From: Argyresthia goedartella
Taxonomy: Eukaryota > Arthropoda > Insecta > Lepidoptera > Argyresthiidae
NCBI GenBank assembly: GCA_949825045.1
Contig: OX463815.1
Span: 21,073,231-21,137,230, forward strand
DNA length: 64,000 bases
Reading direction: 5' to 3'
Program-made: the position numbers and the translations under genes
Part shown: positions 40,481 to 53,500 of the stretch, in pieces
How the letters are laid out: every line of letters begins with the position of its first letter
Position numbering within the stretch: position 1 is the first letter of the stretch
The notes under the pieces: model-generated
Told to the model about the DNA's origin: nothing
The model's input: only the letters and a program-made list of their open reading frames with translations
Database searches by the model: none

Positions 40481-41216
40481 GAAAGGTTGAACAGTGCTGT
40501 TAAATTAAGAGTATCAGTACTATAAAGTGAAATCTTTTAAAAATGGTGCAATGGTGCAACTAAACATCATGTTAATTCCTTGCTAAAAGATGCCATCAGA
40601 ATAGCGCCTACCTAATAAGTTATGGCTTGTGTTTAAACGATTACCAAAAAATTCGAAAATTTACTACCAATAAATTCGAAATGACTGCCAAAATGGATGG
40701 ATGTCCACATGTTGTAAATATTCATTCATATTCACTATCACACGTCTAGACTACTCTGACATTAAGCTCGAGAATTCAGTACATCCTCAAAGCTGGTGGT
40801 ACAGTTATCAAATCGCTTGTCATAATTAGCTTTATAGGAGGCGGGGGCAGAAGTGTCATCGCGCTATCTCCAGACGACTACGTGCGTCAATTGTTTTTCA
40901 ACAAACGACCACAGATAACCAGTAACCCTTGCTATCATCATATCCCGGAATGTCTGGCAAGCAGGATCTATCTACAACATCAATTTGTATTCATCTATAG
41001 GAGTATATGCGGCATACGCTAGACCGAACTTCTTACTTCTTAGTACAATCAGTATGGACTTTAGCTTTGAAAGGCTAACACGTTTGCGTTGTTGAATTAT
41101 TGCTGACGCGGGATTTATTACGACAAACTTTTTGTTGAATAGAATTTATTGACGAAGCGATCTTCATCAAAATAGGACACAATTTATATTTTTGAATATA
41201 TTTAAAAGTGTTAAAG

Positions 41217-41328
41217 ATGTATATGAATAAAACCACGAGTGCGACTCTTATGCTGCAGACGATAATGGTGTTAATGGATAAGCAGAATTCTACGATGGAT
41301 TCTAACAACTTTCCTTCGAGTTTCAATG
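41217..41328 (+). other. Candidate 5' exon / uORF of the lipase gene
   Basis: An ATG-initiated stretch (MYMNKTTSATLMLQTIMVLM) ends at a strong donor, AATG|gtaagt. A good acceptor (ctttccccacgcag) at 41469-41482 would join it to 41483-41599, giving a 39-codon upstream frame before the lipase Met at 41530. Direct splicing to exon 2 is also phase-compatible and would give a different N-terminus. Neither can be settled without transcripts. Confidence 0.35.
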
Positions 41329-41529
41329 GTAAGTCTATCATTTCCTAATGTTGTCCTACAGTCTCAAATGCTAAAAGTTGTACTAAAGTTAAAATCTGTT
41401 TTACTTTAGTTGAACTTTTAGCTTCCCGGTAATAGTAGTAGTGTTATCAGAGCTAATTTTAGTTTGTTCTTTCCCCACGCAGTGTAATATTGGTTGCCAT
41501 ATCGTTTGGAGGTGTTTAAGTGATTTATA

Positions 41530-41599
41530 ATGTTCTTGATTTTATTGACTTTTGTGGCAATGATGGGAGAGTTCTCGTTTGGAACTTCTGTTGAAGAAG
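41530..41599 (+). CDS. Lipase exon 1 (signal peptide)
   Basis: The exon reads MFLILLTFVAMMGEFSFGTS and then VEE with one base over, ending at donor GAAG|gtatgg. The hydrophobic core LILLTFVAMM is typical of a secretory signal. The spare G joined to AG of exon 2 gives Glu, so the phase is right. The distance to exon 2 is 8 kb because of the piggyBac and LINE insertions. Confidence 0.7.
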
Positions 41600-44500
41600 G
41601 TATGGTGTAGCAAATTGCAAATATTTAAGAAATTTAGGGAGCGTTTCACTTAATCGTTTTGAAGCAAAGGAATAATAATGGAATATGTCGCATAGACACA
41701 TCTAAATCAAAGTTCATTCAAAAATCAACCTGAATAATAATGGAATATGTCGAATAGACTTATCTTAATCAAAGTTCATTCAAAAATCAACCCGAAAATA
41801 TAGAAACATACCTACTTACGCCTTTGAAACATAGCGTTATTGAAAATCTAATTAAATTTTCTTGTTTAAAAATTTACGATTACTAAGAAAGAATATGTAA
41901 ATATCCACATTTACATATTCTTAGTAAACGTCAATTTTTTAACTCTTCTCAACATTGGACCACTGTGGAAGCAGCATGGTGAAAAAACTCCCATAGATTG
42001 TTTTTTAGATCTATTTTAAAATGGCATGTATTTAAACTCTTAACAAATAATCCCCGATTTTTTATCAAAATATCTCAAAGCTGCAACAAAAACACTGACA
42101 GGACCTCAAAATTTTCCCACAAAATAAAATACATTTTGCAAACTGTTTAACTACTTATGTAAATTCGTTATACTAAGTAATCATCTGATATCTCAATGGT
42201 AACCTTACAATAATTTTATTAACTACAAAAACATAAATCCAACTTTACTTGAACCATGCACCTATTATTCTTTGGGGCCCATACGTTAATTAAAACACCA
42301 TTTAATCAATCATAATTATCTAATCAATCAATTAAAAAATCTAGGTGATTTTTTGATTGATGAATGTACACATAGTAACAACAAAGAACGAAAAATCAGA
42401 TTTTGAAACAAATTTTTTTGCAATTGCAATATATATATTTTTTAATTAAATCGGGTAGTATTTAATCCATCAAATTTTAACACATTAAATATGTCTTATT
42501 TGCACAGCAACAATTTTCAACGAAAACATTATGTTTCTGATGCTCTTTCATGTTCAAACATTTTATATTACTTTTGCTCTTACATGTTGAACCTAACATG
42601 AAGGATAAAGGGGACTTTGCTTCGCCAACCCCCTTTACCCTTCACCTAAGAAGCTACCGCACCATTTCGCCCTGATATTTGCTGTGAAAATCAGTATTTT
42701 TGATGTGCGGTTTCATATTTCCCAATTAAATAGTATTAAAGCCTTAAACTATTCATTGTATGATTATTTAGTAGGGCGTCCGCTTTCCCGCCTAATGCCA
42801 ATGGGTTTTGAAAAACAAAAATGTTTTTTATATAACTTTCATTAAAACCGATATTAAAAAAAACATTTAGCTTTAGTAGTAAGCTTTTTAAGTACAAGAA
42901 TGATAAAGTTGTTAAATATAATTTGGTAAAGTAAACATTAATTAGTGTGGTGCAGCAAAAGACACCCTTAGAAATTCTGTTATATGGATGGATAATTGTA
43001 AGGGCAAGTCAGTATTTTAGTTTGACCAAGAATATTTTTGTTTTGAAAACGGAATTTGTGTTCGAAAAGCAAGATATTTGTTGTAAACTGTGAAAGAAAG
43101 ATTAGCATGTTTTGATATGATTTATGATTTTGTTGGTGATTCTTGTTTTGTTATCAAGTGGTTTATTTGTAGAGTAGTCAGTTTTTTGGTGTACGATAGG
43201 TTAACCCGTTTACGCCCTCCGTCCCCATATGAGGACGCCTCAACTGTACCTTCAATTGAAAAATATTAATAGCTATTCTTGTTTCTAAGGTGAATACGTT
43301 AAGATTAATGGTGCATCTTTGGTAATAACACAGTAATACCTATCTGAACAACATTATGGTCGTGGTGGTGGTGAACAAGGGTGGTGAAGCAGCTTCTTGA
43401 AAAACTGGAAACTACTCCTACCGATCAACTCGTATACTTTGACAATTTTTTTACGAGTTAGGCTTTGCTGCGAGATCTACGCCAATCTGGATATCGGGCG
43501 ACTGGTACTGTTCGCGAAGGAAGAACTAAGAAGCGTCCATTGGTGCCTGTAAAAGAAATGAAGAAGAAAAACCTACCAGAATTTGACCACAGATTTGATG
43601 CAGTCAATCAAATTTTGTTTGTTCGATGGCTTGACAATAGTGTGTGTACAATGGGCACAAATTTTGATACTGTTTTACCATTAGGAAAAGTGAAGATATG
43701 GAGTGCCACGGAAAGGCAGAAAGTCGATGACAATATCCCCCACGTATTCCAAAGATATTATCAGGGAATGGGAGGGATGGACCAAGCAGATCAGTCCATC
43801 TCCTGCCATCACTGCCGTCAGAGGCAAGAAGTAGTGGTGGGTTTTATTCACTTATTTGCTGGATCTAGCAGCTGCTAATGCATGTCCACCTTCTGACCAA
43901 TGACACAAAGCTAGATCAGCTTCGCTTTCGACGCTATATTGTTCGTCATTATTTGAAACAAACAAACGCGCAAAGTGTAGGTCCATCAGCTTCTTTGACG
44001 CGATGTTTGCAATACGACGGCAATGGACACTATGTTCGAAAACTTGGACATCATCTGAGATGTGCAGTATGCCATAAAAAAGCACGTTGGCAGTGTAAGA
44101 AATGCTTAAAAACATTGTGCATCGAAAAGGAGTGTTTCGAATTTTTCCTTCCAAATGAGCCCAGTGGCCCCATTTGAGGACGGCATTTTTTTTCCAAGAA
44201 GGCAGCATAAAAGTTTTTTTTTTTTATGTTTTTCTTATAAATAGGTTAGGGTGGCGTTTGTGTTGTCGGACCGAACGGACGTGTCCCCCCGAGATCTCCC
44301 AAACGCATTTAAACAAACAATAGTTTTCATCCCCGGCGCGCGCCTTTTGTTCTGCCTCCGGAGGCCCGAAAACGAGTCTGGCTTATACCGCGTGTTACTG
44401 TAAGGGTTACCTGGGGAATGTGCGTGATCCATCTAGGCACCCCATCTGTGCAATACCACGCATTTCAGTGATTGTGATGATACTAGTGCGGTCAAGTGTA

Positions 44501-47500
44501 ATGAATGCCCAGAGAACTGCGCGATACTCTTAGGCATCCCATCTGTGCAAGCCCTAGAATTTATTCTAGGCCAGGTGCACGTCTGGGCCACGCAGCGACA
44601 GGCCGGCAGCGAGCGACGCCTACGCAACACACCCTCAACGCTACTGCCTCCACCACCACCGCCGCTAAACACACCAACCTGGTGAGATCATTCCGATTAG
44701 GACATCATTGATAGTGATTACCTACCTCTAACTTTATTTCTCTCAGCACCACTCGCCGCCTGACAATAATAAACCACCACTTACTGCGGCCGCGGTCGCC
44801 CCTATTGACTAAGGCATAATCACATTTATAGGTGCGTCATAGTAGTATTATAGTATCTGTGGTCATAGGCAGGATATAACAATTCCCTACCTACGCAATA
44901 TCAAAATCAATTAATAAAACATTATTATAGCTACATATACTTATATTGCTTTGCCTGAAAATAAATTCGAGATAATTCTCCTCGAGATTTATTTTCTCCT
45001 CATCTTCGAAAGACCATTCAAAACAGTCATTAACAATAACCATCCACTAAACCCTGAAACTCAGTGAATAAGCCAACCCAAAACTTAACAATCCTAGAAT
45101 TATTTTTATGTAGCTAAACTGCAAATATACTAAACCCGACAATAAACAAAAACTAAACAAGTGCAGGCCATAAAAATGCCATCTCACTAAACTCCCAGAA
45201 ACTAGACAAAACAATTGACTGCTATTTAGGAACAATTGAAAAAGCTTCGAAGCACAAAAGGCTCACAACGTTCCCTCACACATCTGGCACCCATTCTATG
45301 GTGTCAGCCCATCTTGGAAATACCGGGAAACATAAGAATAAAAATAGATCGTAAAAAGCCAAACAGCGTCTCTCATCATACCGGCCGTACACCTCTTAGA
45401 AACAACACACACACACACATTCATATTAGCTAAAATACCACGAGGCTTTCTCCTGTAGTAATATCTCACAATCTAAACTCTACCAATGCCCAGAGATGGA
45501 AACTGCCTGTTCCATGCAATTGCAGACAAAATCAACCATCTGTTTGGAGCGACATTCAACCATACCCACATCAGAAGCGGCTTAGCTAGATACGTGGAAG
45601 CTAACAGCAATTATCCACGCATCAAACATGCGATCGACGCACCAAACGCAGAAGCTTTCACTGAGTACATAAAAAATCTCCACATACAGGGCACGTGGGG
45701 CGGTGAAGAAATTATGATAGCAGCCGCGGAGTTCTACGTAATAAGTGTAGCGATCCATCATACCTAAATACAAAACTAAGCAGGAACCGACCCAATAATA
45801 GTAAAACAAAACATAACCATTTCTAACTTTATCCGGTCCGACAAGCCCACAAAAATAAAACAATAATGCAAGCCCGTCTACTACATAACTGCATATTCTG
45901 AGAAATAGCAAGAAACAGCAAACAATTGCACTCCATAAAAGGATCATTTCACCATCTTCCAGAAAACAGGCAATTAACAAAAGACTTCCACTGATGAACA
46001 ATAACAACAATAAAATCGGAGACTTTTTGTCCTAAGCGGCTCTCTACCGAGAATAAGGGCGCACGAAGATACGCACAAACTTTGACAATCGCAACCCCTA
46101 CGATCTGTTAATCGTAGACAAAGGTAGTTCAAATAAATCACGCTATATCTAAGTTCTTTCTTTCAACAACATCCCAAGAACATAACCTAATGGAAGCCTT
46201 ACCAACGCTGAGATGGTAACTGCCTATTCACCGCAATTGCTGACTAAATTAATCACCTATGTCAATTAACATGCAACCACACTCACATTCGTAAGGACCT
46301 AGTTAAATATGTAGAAGAAAACGGCGATGAACAGAACAAAGCTCGCAATCACTGAGCCTGAAATCCTTAACAACTCACCACTGAAAATCTACGCAATTAC
46401 GGTACTTGGGCTGGAGAGGAGATTATAATACCAGCTGCCGAATACTTTCTACTTAACGCAACAATCCACCAGCAAAATACACCATCGCTCACATTCACGC
46501 CCAAGAATCCAGCGGATGCAGTGAAATCTATCAACCTCAACGTCACAGGACACCACTACGACAGCGTTTACTTGCTTGAATCGCCAAATTTACCCACGGA
46601 TCAAGCAACCGATAACCAAACTGATAACACCATACTTTCGCCGATACTTAATGCAACACCCATGACCTCCTCAGGGTCAACCATAACATCAACAGAAGAC
46701 ATCCCAGACAACACCGGATATACGATGATACGAAACAACCCCATATTTAAACCACAAGTCACATGCGAGCGTATGCGCATTGCTACTTGGAAGGTTAGAG
46801 GATGCGCCGAAATAACTAAAAGACTCAACATTGACGCGGAATTGACTAACAAAAACATACACATAGCCTATATACAGGAAACAAACATGATACATATGTC
46901 AAAACACTATCTCTGGTATCTGTATGCTCGCATCGGACAAGACGCTATAAAGAAATACAGGAAAAAGGGAATTATAGGAACAAACCTCCTTCACAATATT
47001 GCACACAAATATTTTAAAAGTTACATCAAAAGAAAATGCATGTACAAGGGCGAGCTTGTCTCTGAAAAGAGATTTCTTCCAGCAAAACAAGGCATTACAG
47101 GAATTGCTATCATAAAAGGGTAGGCAGTGCACGATAATTACTATAACTAAAATGCCTAGGAATAAATTAAAATATCTGTAAAATACAGATAGCAAATACG
47201 AAATAATTACCGATATATACATAAACCTTACATATAATAAAATAAATACAATAACTTTTACGAAAGAGACATGTAGAGCTCTTTAATATGTTTCTTAAAA
47301 GAAAAAAGAGTCGGACTGTCTCTTATAGTGCAAAGAGGTGCGTTCCAGAGTCGGACCGCCCGCAGCCTGAAGGAGCGTTTATACGCAGCGCTGCTATGCC
47401 GCGGAGTAGCTAAAAGTGAATAATTAAATATCATCGGAGAACTGCTCATGGCAAACTTAAAAGTAGAAAGACGAAAATTCTTATAAGAGACCCCATAAAC

Positions 47501-50500
47501 AACCAGTGAATTGGACGTAGTTCCAATACGAACCGTAAACTAAATCAAATATCTCAGCACATATATTACGGCAGGACATAGGACCCAATAAAAAAGAGGT
47601 GCCGGCAAGCCATATGCAATTCCAAGGCCCTAATGCATTTTATAAAGAAATCCAACATAGACTGAAATATAGTGCGCCTGATTTACAAAATGGTCACTGC
47701 ACTGTTTATAAAATACGGACAAAAAGCGGCAACCCTCACTAAAGCAAACAGTTGACAGTCAGTATATGAACGCCTGATCCTCAGAGACATGTTTGAGAAC
47801 GCCAGAAGCTATCCAAGATACCACAAAATTCATGACTGACTACAGGACAAAACGATATCCAAACGAATCAAAAACCACCGGATATGTTACTATACATATT
47901 CTGCGACGCCCACAACAGCACTTACTACACGCTCCATTCAAATACGAAGCAAGGAAGAAGAAAGCCGGCAGACTTATATACACCTGGAAAGATTTCCTTA
48001 AGCATGACATCAAACATCAAACACAGTTACTGGACAGAATCATCACACAACAGGGACGATGTCAGGATGGCCTAGAGGCAAATATACCGTATCCCAGATA
48101 CAGACAGCAAAAGCGAAACTGGGAACTTACCGGATAACCCAAACGAACACGACTCAGGAAACTCAACTATTAACAATAACTGAAAATAGAAGGAAAACAA
48201 GAACTTGAAGAAAACAACAGCTGCTCTCCAAATCCCACATCCTCCCCATTCCACATATCCTATATTGGCTTCAGGCTGAAGAGTCGGTCGATTGAATTCA
48301 CTATCCTTCCCTTCCTACAGAGCAGGTCATTCCGCCCCCCCTCAAAACTTGTGCCCTCTGGTATGCCGGCCGAAAGACCGGAACAGGTTTAGAACCCTGG
48401 CTGGAGAAGCACCATTCATTCATTCATTCATTCATTCATTCATTCATTCATTCATTCTTCATTCATTATGTTTTTCTTATAAATAGGTTAGTATCCATCC
48501 AATTCTACTTCTGAGTTTTAAATGGGTTAATCAGTGAAGATAATTCGTTTGCATAATTTTATTTTGAGCTACAGTTAAATATTCCCGTTATAAAATCGAT
48601 TGTGTTTAATGAATATAAATATTATAATATTCATTATTATAAACAATATCCGGGAATCAATATTTAGAAAATTATTAACAGTGAGTTCTTTGTTCAGTTA
48701 GATTAACCCCAGATTAATCTTGCAGTAGGGTAAAAAAAGCACATAGAGGCATGCGCATAAACATTAGTAATATTCGAAAAAGTAAGCGAGTCGAACTTGA
48801 ACTGTATATATTTTTTATACATAAGTTCCACAGCTTGTCCAATAAACATTCACCATGCGTAAATGTGCATCTGTAAGCATGCCAGAAGTTAACTTGGCCA
48901 GAATGTTGACCTTAAAATATTATTTCTATAAATACATTCACATGACCATGTTTATAAAGATGAACATATTTTTATCTTAGCTTATCCGCAAATTACGACC
49001 GACTATCTTAAAGGAACGGTTTTGTTAGAACACATTTTTCTTATCTGTGAAAATGTTATGATTGCTTCGTAATAACATCGAATTCGATGTTTTTATTTTA
49101 TTTATATTCCCAACATCTCTGAAAAACAAATTGAAAAACAAACAAAAAACAAAGAATTCGATGTTTTAACATCGAATTCTTTTCTTTCAAATTTCGAACA
49201 TCTCTGAAATACAAAGCAATTTGATTTGAGCTCAATTCTAATATCAGTCGAGATGACGTTTGATTCGAAATTAAATGTCAATGCCGCAATGCCGGTCGTT
49301 AACATGCGGTTCCTAAAAACATCTTAGAGAGCTTTTATTATGTGCATACATAAAACTGTACATAATTTAGGCATTAAGCAAACTACTAAGTATTAAAACA
49401 TTTTTTAGATCTAATTCTATGATATCCGTTACTATTTTTTGTTGTACCTACGTGAGATTACACTCGCAAATTTCAAAATGAAAAATCATAATCTGGCCAA
49501 GACATATTCCGGCAACTGTACCCCACAGCGCACTCTGAATAATGGCCAAATGCACAGTCTACTGTTTAAATAAAGCGCCACTAAAATATCAAACTGGCGC
49601 TCTGTCAGTTCCCGTCCGTCAATCTTTGAGTGTTCGGTTGCGCATCCGGGGGCCTAAGCGTTTCTGTTCTGTTTCAGAGGATGCGGAGATTGAGCGTTGC
49701 TATGGAAACTATGGGTGTTTCTCGAAGGCTTACCCATGGACGGAATTCCGGCCTGACAACTACTTCCCTGAGCCTCCAGAATCTATGCGCATTCAGTAAG
49801 TTCCTGTTAACCCATCTAGTGATGCATAAAACTCGGTCACATTATTCTAGGCGCATACAATACGTTCCTGTTAATCTTTAACCAGGCAATGTACTAAAGA
49901 GGACCACCAAACTCAAACTCAAACTCAAACTCAAAACGTTTATTCTGTAAATAGGCCACAAGGGCACTTTCACATGTCATTTCATTTCATTTTTTACAGA
50001 ACATTTGGTATTATTATTTGTATCATATTATCAGAAAAAAAAAGTACTTAATTATTGTTTCTGAGAGATGTAAAGTCTCAAATGTCATAATAAAATAATT
50101 AAAATATAAATAACAGAGATGTATAGTCTCTTTAGTGAATAATACAATGTTGATAGGAGATGTAAATGGTCCCCACAGTCAAGAGTTGTATAATTAAATT
50201 AATCTTTGGAGGTGTAAAAGGCCTCCAAGTGTCCAGTAAAAGAAACTCTGGCAGTGAGGATGCTCACAATTAATTAGAACAATTCAGTCCCAAGCATTTT
50301 TATCGTCTATGTACTCTTTAATACTGTAGTAAGCTTTAGAAATAAGCCTTTGCTTGATGTATTTCTTGAACTTATTAATTGATAGATCTGTCAAAGTGCT
50401 TGGGAGTTTATTGTAAAATCTTACACAATTACCCTTGAACGAGTTTTTTATTTTATGGAGCCGAGTAGTGGGCACTGCAAGTTTGTCCTTGTTTCTAGTA

Positions 50501-53500
50501 TTAAAGTTATGTATATCACAGTTTCTTCGAAAGTTAACAATTTTCTTATGGACATACATAATATTCTCGTAAATATATTGACTATGGACTGTCAATATAT
50601 TTACTTCTTTAAACTTATTTCTAAGAGAATCTCTATTATTCATTTTATAAATCGCACGAACAGCCCGCTTCTGCAGCACAAAAATAGTATTTATGTCAGC
50701 AGCACTGCCCCAGAGCAGAATACCGTAGGACATAATACTATGAAAATAACTAAAATAAACTAATCTGGCTGTTTTTAAATCTGTCAAGTGACGGATTTTC
50801 CTGCATGCAAAAGCTGCAGAGCTCAGTCTGTTCGATAGCTTATCAATATGTGGACCCCATTGGAGTTTGGAATCCAACGTTATACCTAGAAACACTGTGC
50901 TGGTTACCAATTCCAATTCCTCATTTTTAATTGTTATACATGTCTGATTATTTTTAACGTTAGTAGTAAGAAACTTAACACATTTAGTCTTTTTCTCATT
51001 TAATAGCAAATTATTAACATTAAACCAATTTACCACTCTTGATATGGTATTGTTCACGTGATCATCATTAGCGTGTTGGTTTCGCTTTGTTTTAAAAATA
51101 AGTGAGGTGTCATCAGCAAACAGTACCATATCATGACAGTCCCTTCCTAGATAGGGTAAGTCGTTTATATAGATGAGGAATAGGAAGGGTCCCAATATTG
51201 AGCCCTGTGGCACGCCCAAAGAAACCAATGATCCTGGTGATCGTTCTCCGTTTACGTCTACCCTTTGTATTCTTCCGTTCAGATAAGATTTTAACAAATT
51301 CAATGACGTGTCTCTAACTCCATAATGATGTAATTTCCTGATCAATGTTTCATGACAAACGCAATCAAAAGCCTTAGATAAGTCACAAAAAATGCCTAGG
51401 GCATCTTGTGACTCTTCCCAGGCATCAAAAATACTTTCAATGAACTGAATTCCGGCATCTGTTGTTGAACGACCGCGAGTGAATCCAAACTGTTTGTTAT
51501 GCATTAGCTTATTTGATTCAAAATGATGTAATAGCTGTGATAAGATTAATTTCTCAAAAATTTTACTAAAAGTTGGTAGTATTGATATAGGTCTGAAATT
51601 GGTGGGGTCTTGAGTACTACCTGCTTTGTAGAGGGGAATTATCTTACTTTGTTTCATTAAATCAGGAAATCATACTTTCGACCTTATGGCTTGGTAATAA
51701 ATGCGAAAACCAATGAAAAATCTGCATGCTAATTGCCTGGTTAGGGTTTAAGGCCTAGTTCTGGATGTTGAGGTGAGGGGCGCCGCAATCGCCCCTCGTT
51801 TTCTGGCGGGGTAGCGGAACTGGCGGGTAGCGGGCGGCGCGGAAAAGCATCGGGCCGCCCGGCGATGTAAAAAATTTGCTGTTTTTTCGAATTTGCTGAA
51901 AAACGGAAATAAGCTTATTGATAAAATATAAGGATTGACAAGGAGCTCTAGAAGAGAAAAAATTGGTTGTTTGTAAAGTAGGTTTACGATCGAGATGTTT
52001 ACGTGATAAGCCTCCGCTCGTGAGGATTCCGCGTGACAAGTTTCACGGAATGACTGGCAGCGCTCGAGATGAGACGGGAGATCGGTCCGTCTCTCTCTCG
52101 TTATACCTGCGATCGCGCTCGTGAGGTTTTGGTGTGACACAAGTTTCTGAACATGTCACCCGACTAAAACGATTTTAAAGACGTTATCACGTCAAAATTT
52201 AGATATGAAAATTATGAGAAAAATTACTAATTTTATATTGAAATTATTTTATTTCTTTTTTAATATAAGTACAATATGTTCATGAATTTCCACGATCGAG
52301 GCAAATGGATCTAATCGTTTAACGACACAGTATTTAAACTACGTTATCTGATTGTGAATAACATATACATACTGTGTTTTTTGAGGCCGATGAATTTAGT
52401 GTTTTTTTTTTGCCAAAGCGATTTTTAGTGGTTTTGTGTGTTTTTGGGCCTTAAACTATATATATATCATGTATAATTAAGATATAATTAAGATGGAGAC
52501 GTGCAAAGGCCCAGGTAGCAACCCACTGGCTGTCTTGCAACGAAGTGTTGTTGGTCCGTCAGGTTCGGCACGAGAACTGGCAACTAAGGTTAACCAATAC
52601 TACCTATCTATAGTACGCGATACACCACTAAGACCTAATGTGTATGAGGCCATAAGACTACTGAGTACGAACATACCTACCATATCTACATCTATGTTCT
52701 TGGTCCCGTTTACAGTACCTGAACTAAATTGCATCATTAAAAAATCAAAAAAAAGTCTACTAAAGACATCTACGACTTCCCATGTGACATCCTATGCAAA
52801 CTACCTCTAAGTACACTAACTATATTATGCGATTTATTCAATAAATGCGCCTTCCAGGGCACTTATCCTTCATCTCTGAAGAGAATAAAAGTGGTTCCCA
52901 TATGGAAAGGCAAAGGCAACAAGACGGAAATAAAAAGTTACAGACCTATTTCTCTCGTTCCAACCTTCTCGAAGATATTTGAGATGGGCTTGTGTGAGAG
53001 GCTAATTAACTTTTTGAATAAAAATTCAGTTATTTCGGAACACCAATATGCTTATAAGGCCGGCCGGTCCACGGTGGGCTGCGCACGCGTACTGCATCGA
53101 GAGGTGCTCGAACTGCTGGAACGAAAACGCCACGTGGCGGCTGTGTTCTGCGACCTGTCACGAGCGTTTGACCTTATTGATCACTCTCTTATTGGAGCCA
53201 AGCTGGAACATTATGGAGTACGTGGCCTAACTCTCCAACTATTTATGTCCTTCCTCGCGGACAGGACGCAGATCACGGTGATAGACGGTGAAGTTTCTGA
53301 ACCCGGTCTGGTCGGGGATAGATCAGTGCCGCAGGGGTCCAACGTAGGGAATACCACGTTCGTCATCCTGATGAACGACCTACCCCATATCGTCTCCGGA
53401 ACAGCCAAGTCCCTGATGTACGCTGATGATGTCTGTGTTATCGTGGACGGTAAAGATGAGGCTGAATTAAAGAAACACCTCCAATCGATTACCCTATGTC

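Larger units (their letters stand above)
44250..48467 (+). mobile_element. OTU-carrying non-LTR retrotransposon, copy B
   Basis: The 4218-bp insertion is on the + strand. A 24-bp identical duplication flanks it (44226-44249 and 48468-48491, starting atgtttttcttat). The 5' end GGTGGCGTTTGTGTTG and the (ATTC)n tail (about 48413-48467) match copy A, which is inverted 10 kb away. Compared with copy A it lacks about 0.7 kb (copy A 31831-32548) and has small insertions near 44838 and 45868. It disrupts the piggyBac remnant in lipase intron 1 and is in the same sense as the lipase gene. Confidence 0.93.
43201..48530 (+). mobile_element. piggyBac-like element, internally deleted, with nested LINE
   Basis: TTAA at 43201-43204 and 48527-48530 bounds short inverted ends (CCCGTTTA left, CCCATTTA right when read inward). 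Subterminal boxes ccccatatgaggacg (43223) and ccccatttgaggacgg (44170) repeat. Without the OTU element and its duplicated target (44250-48491), about 1.1 kb remains, too short for a full piggyBac. It lies in lipase intron 1. Confidence 0.75.
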
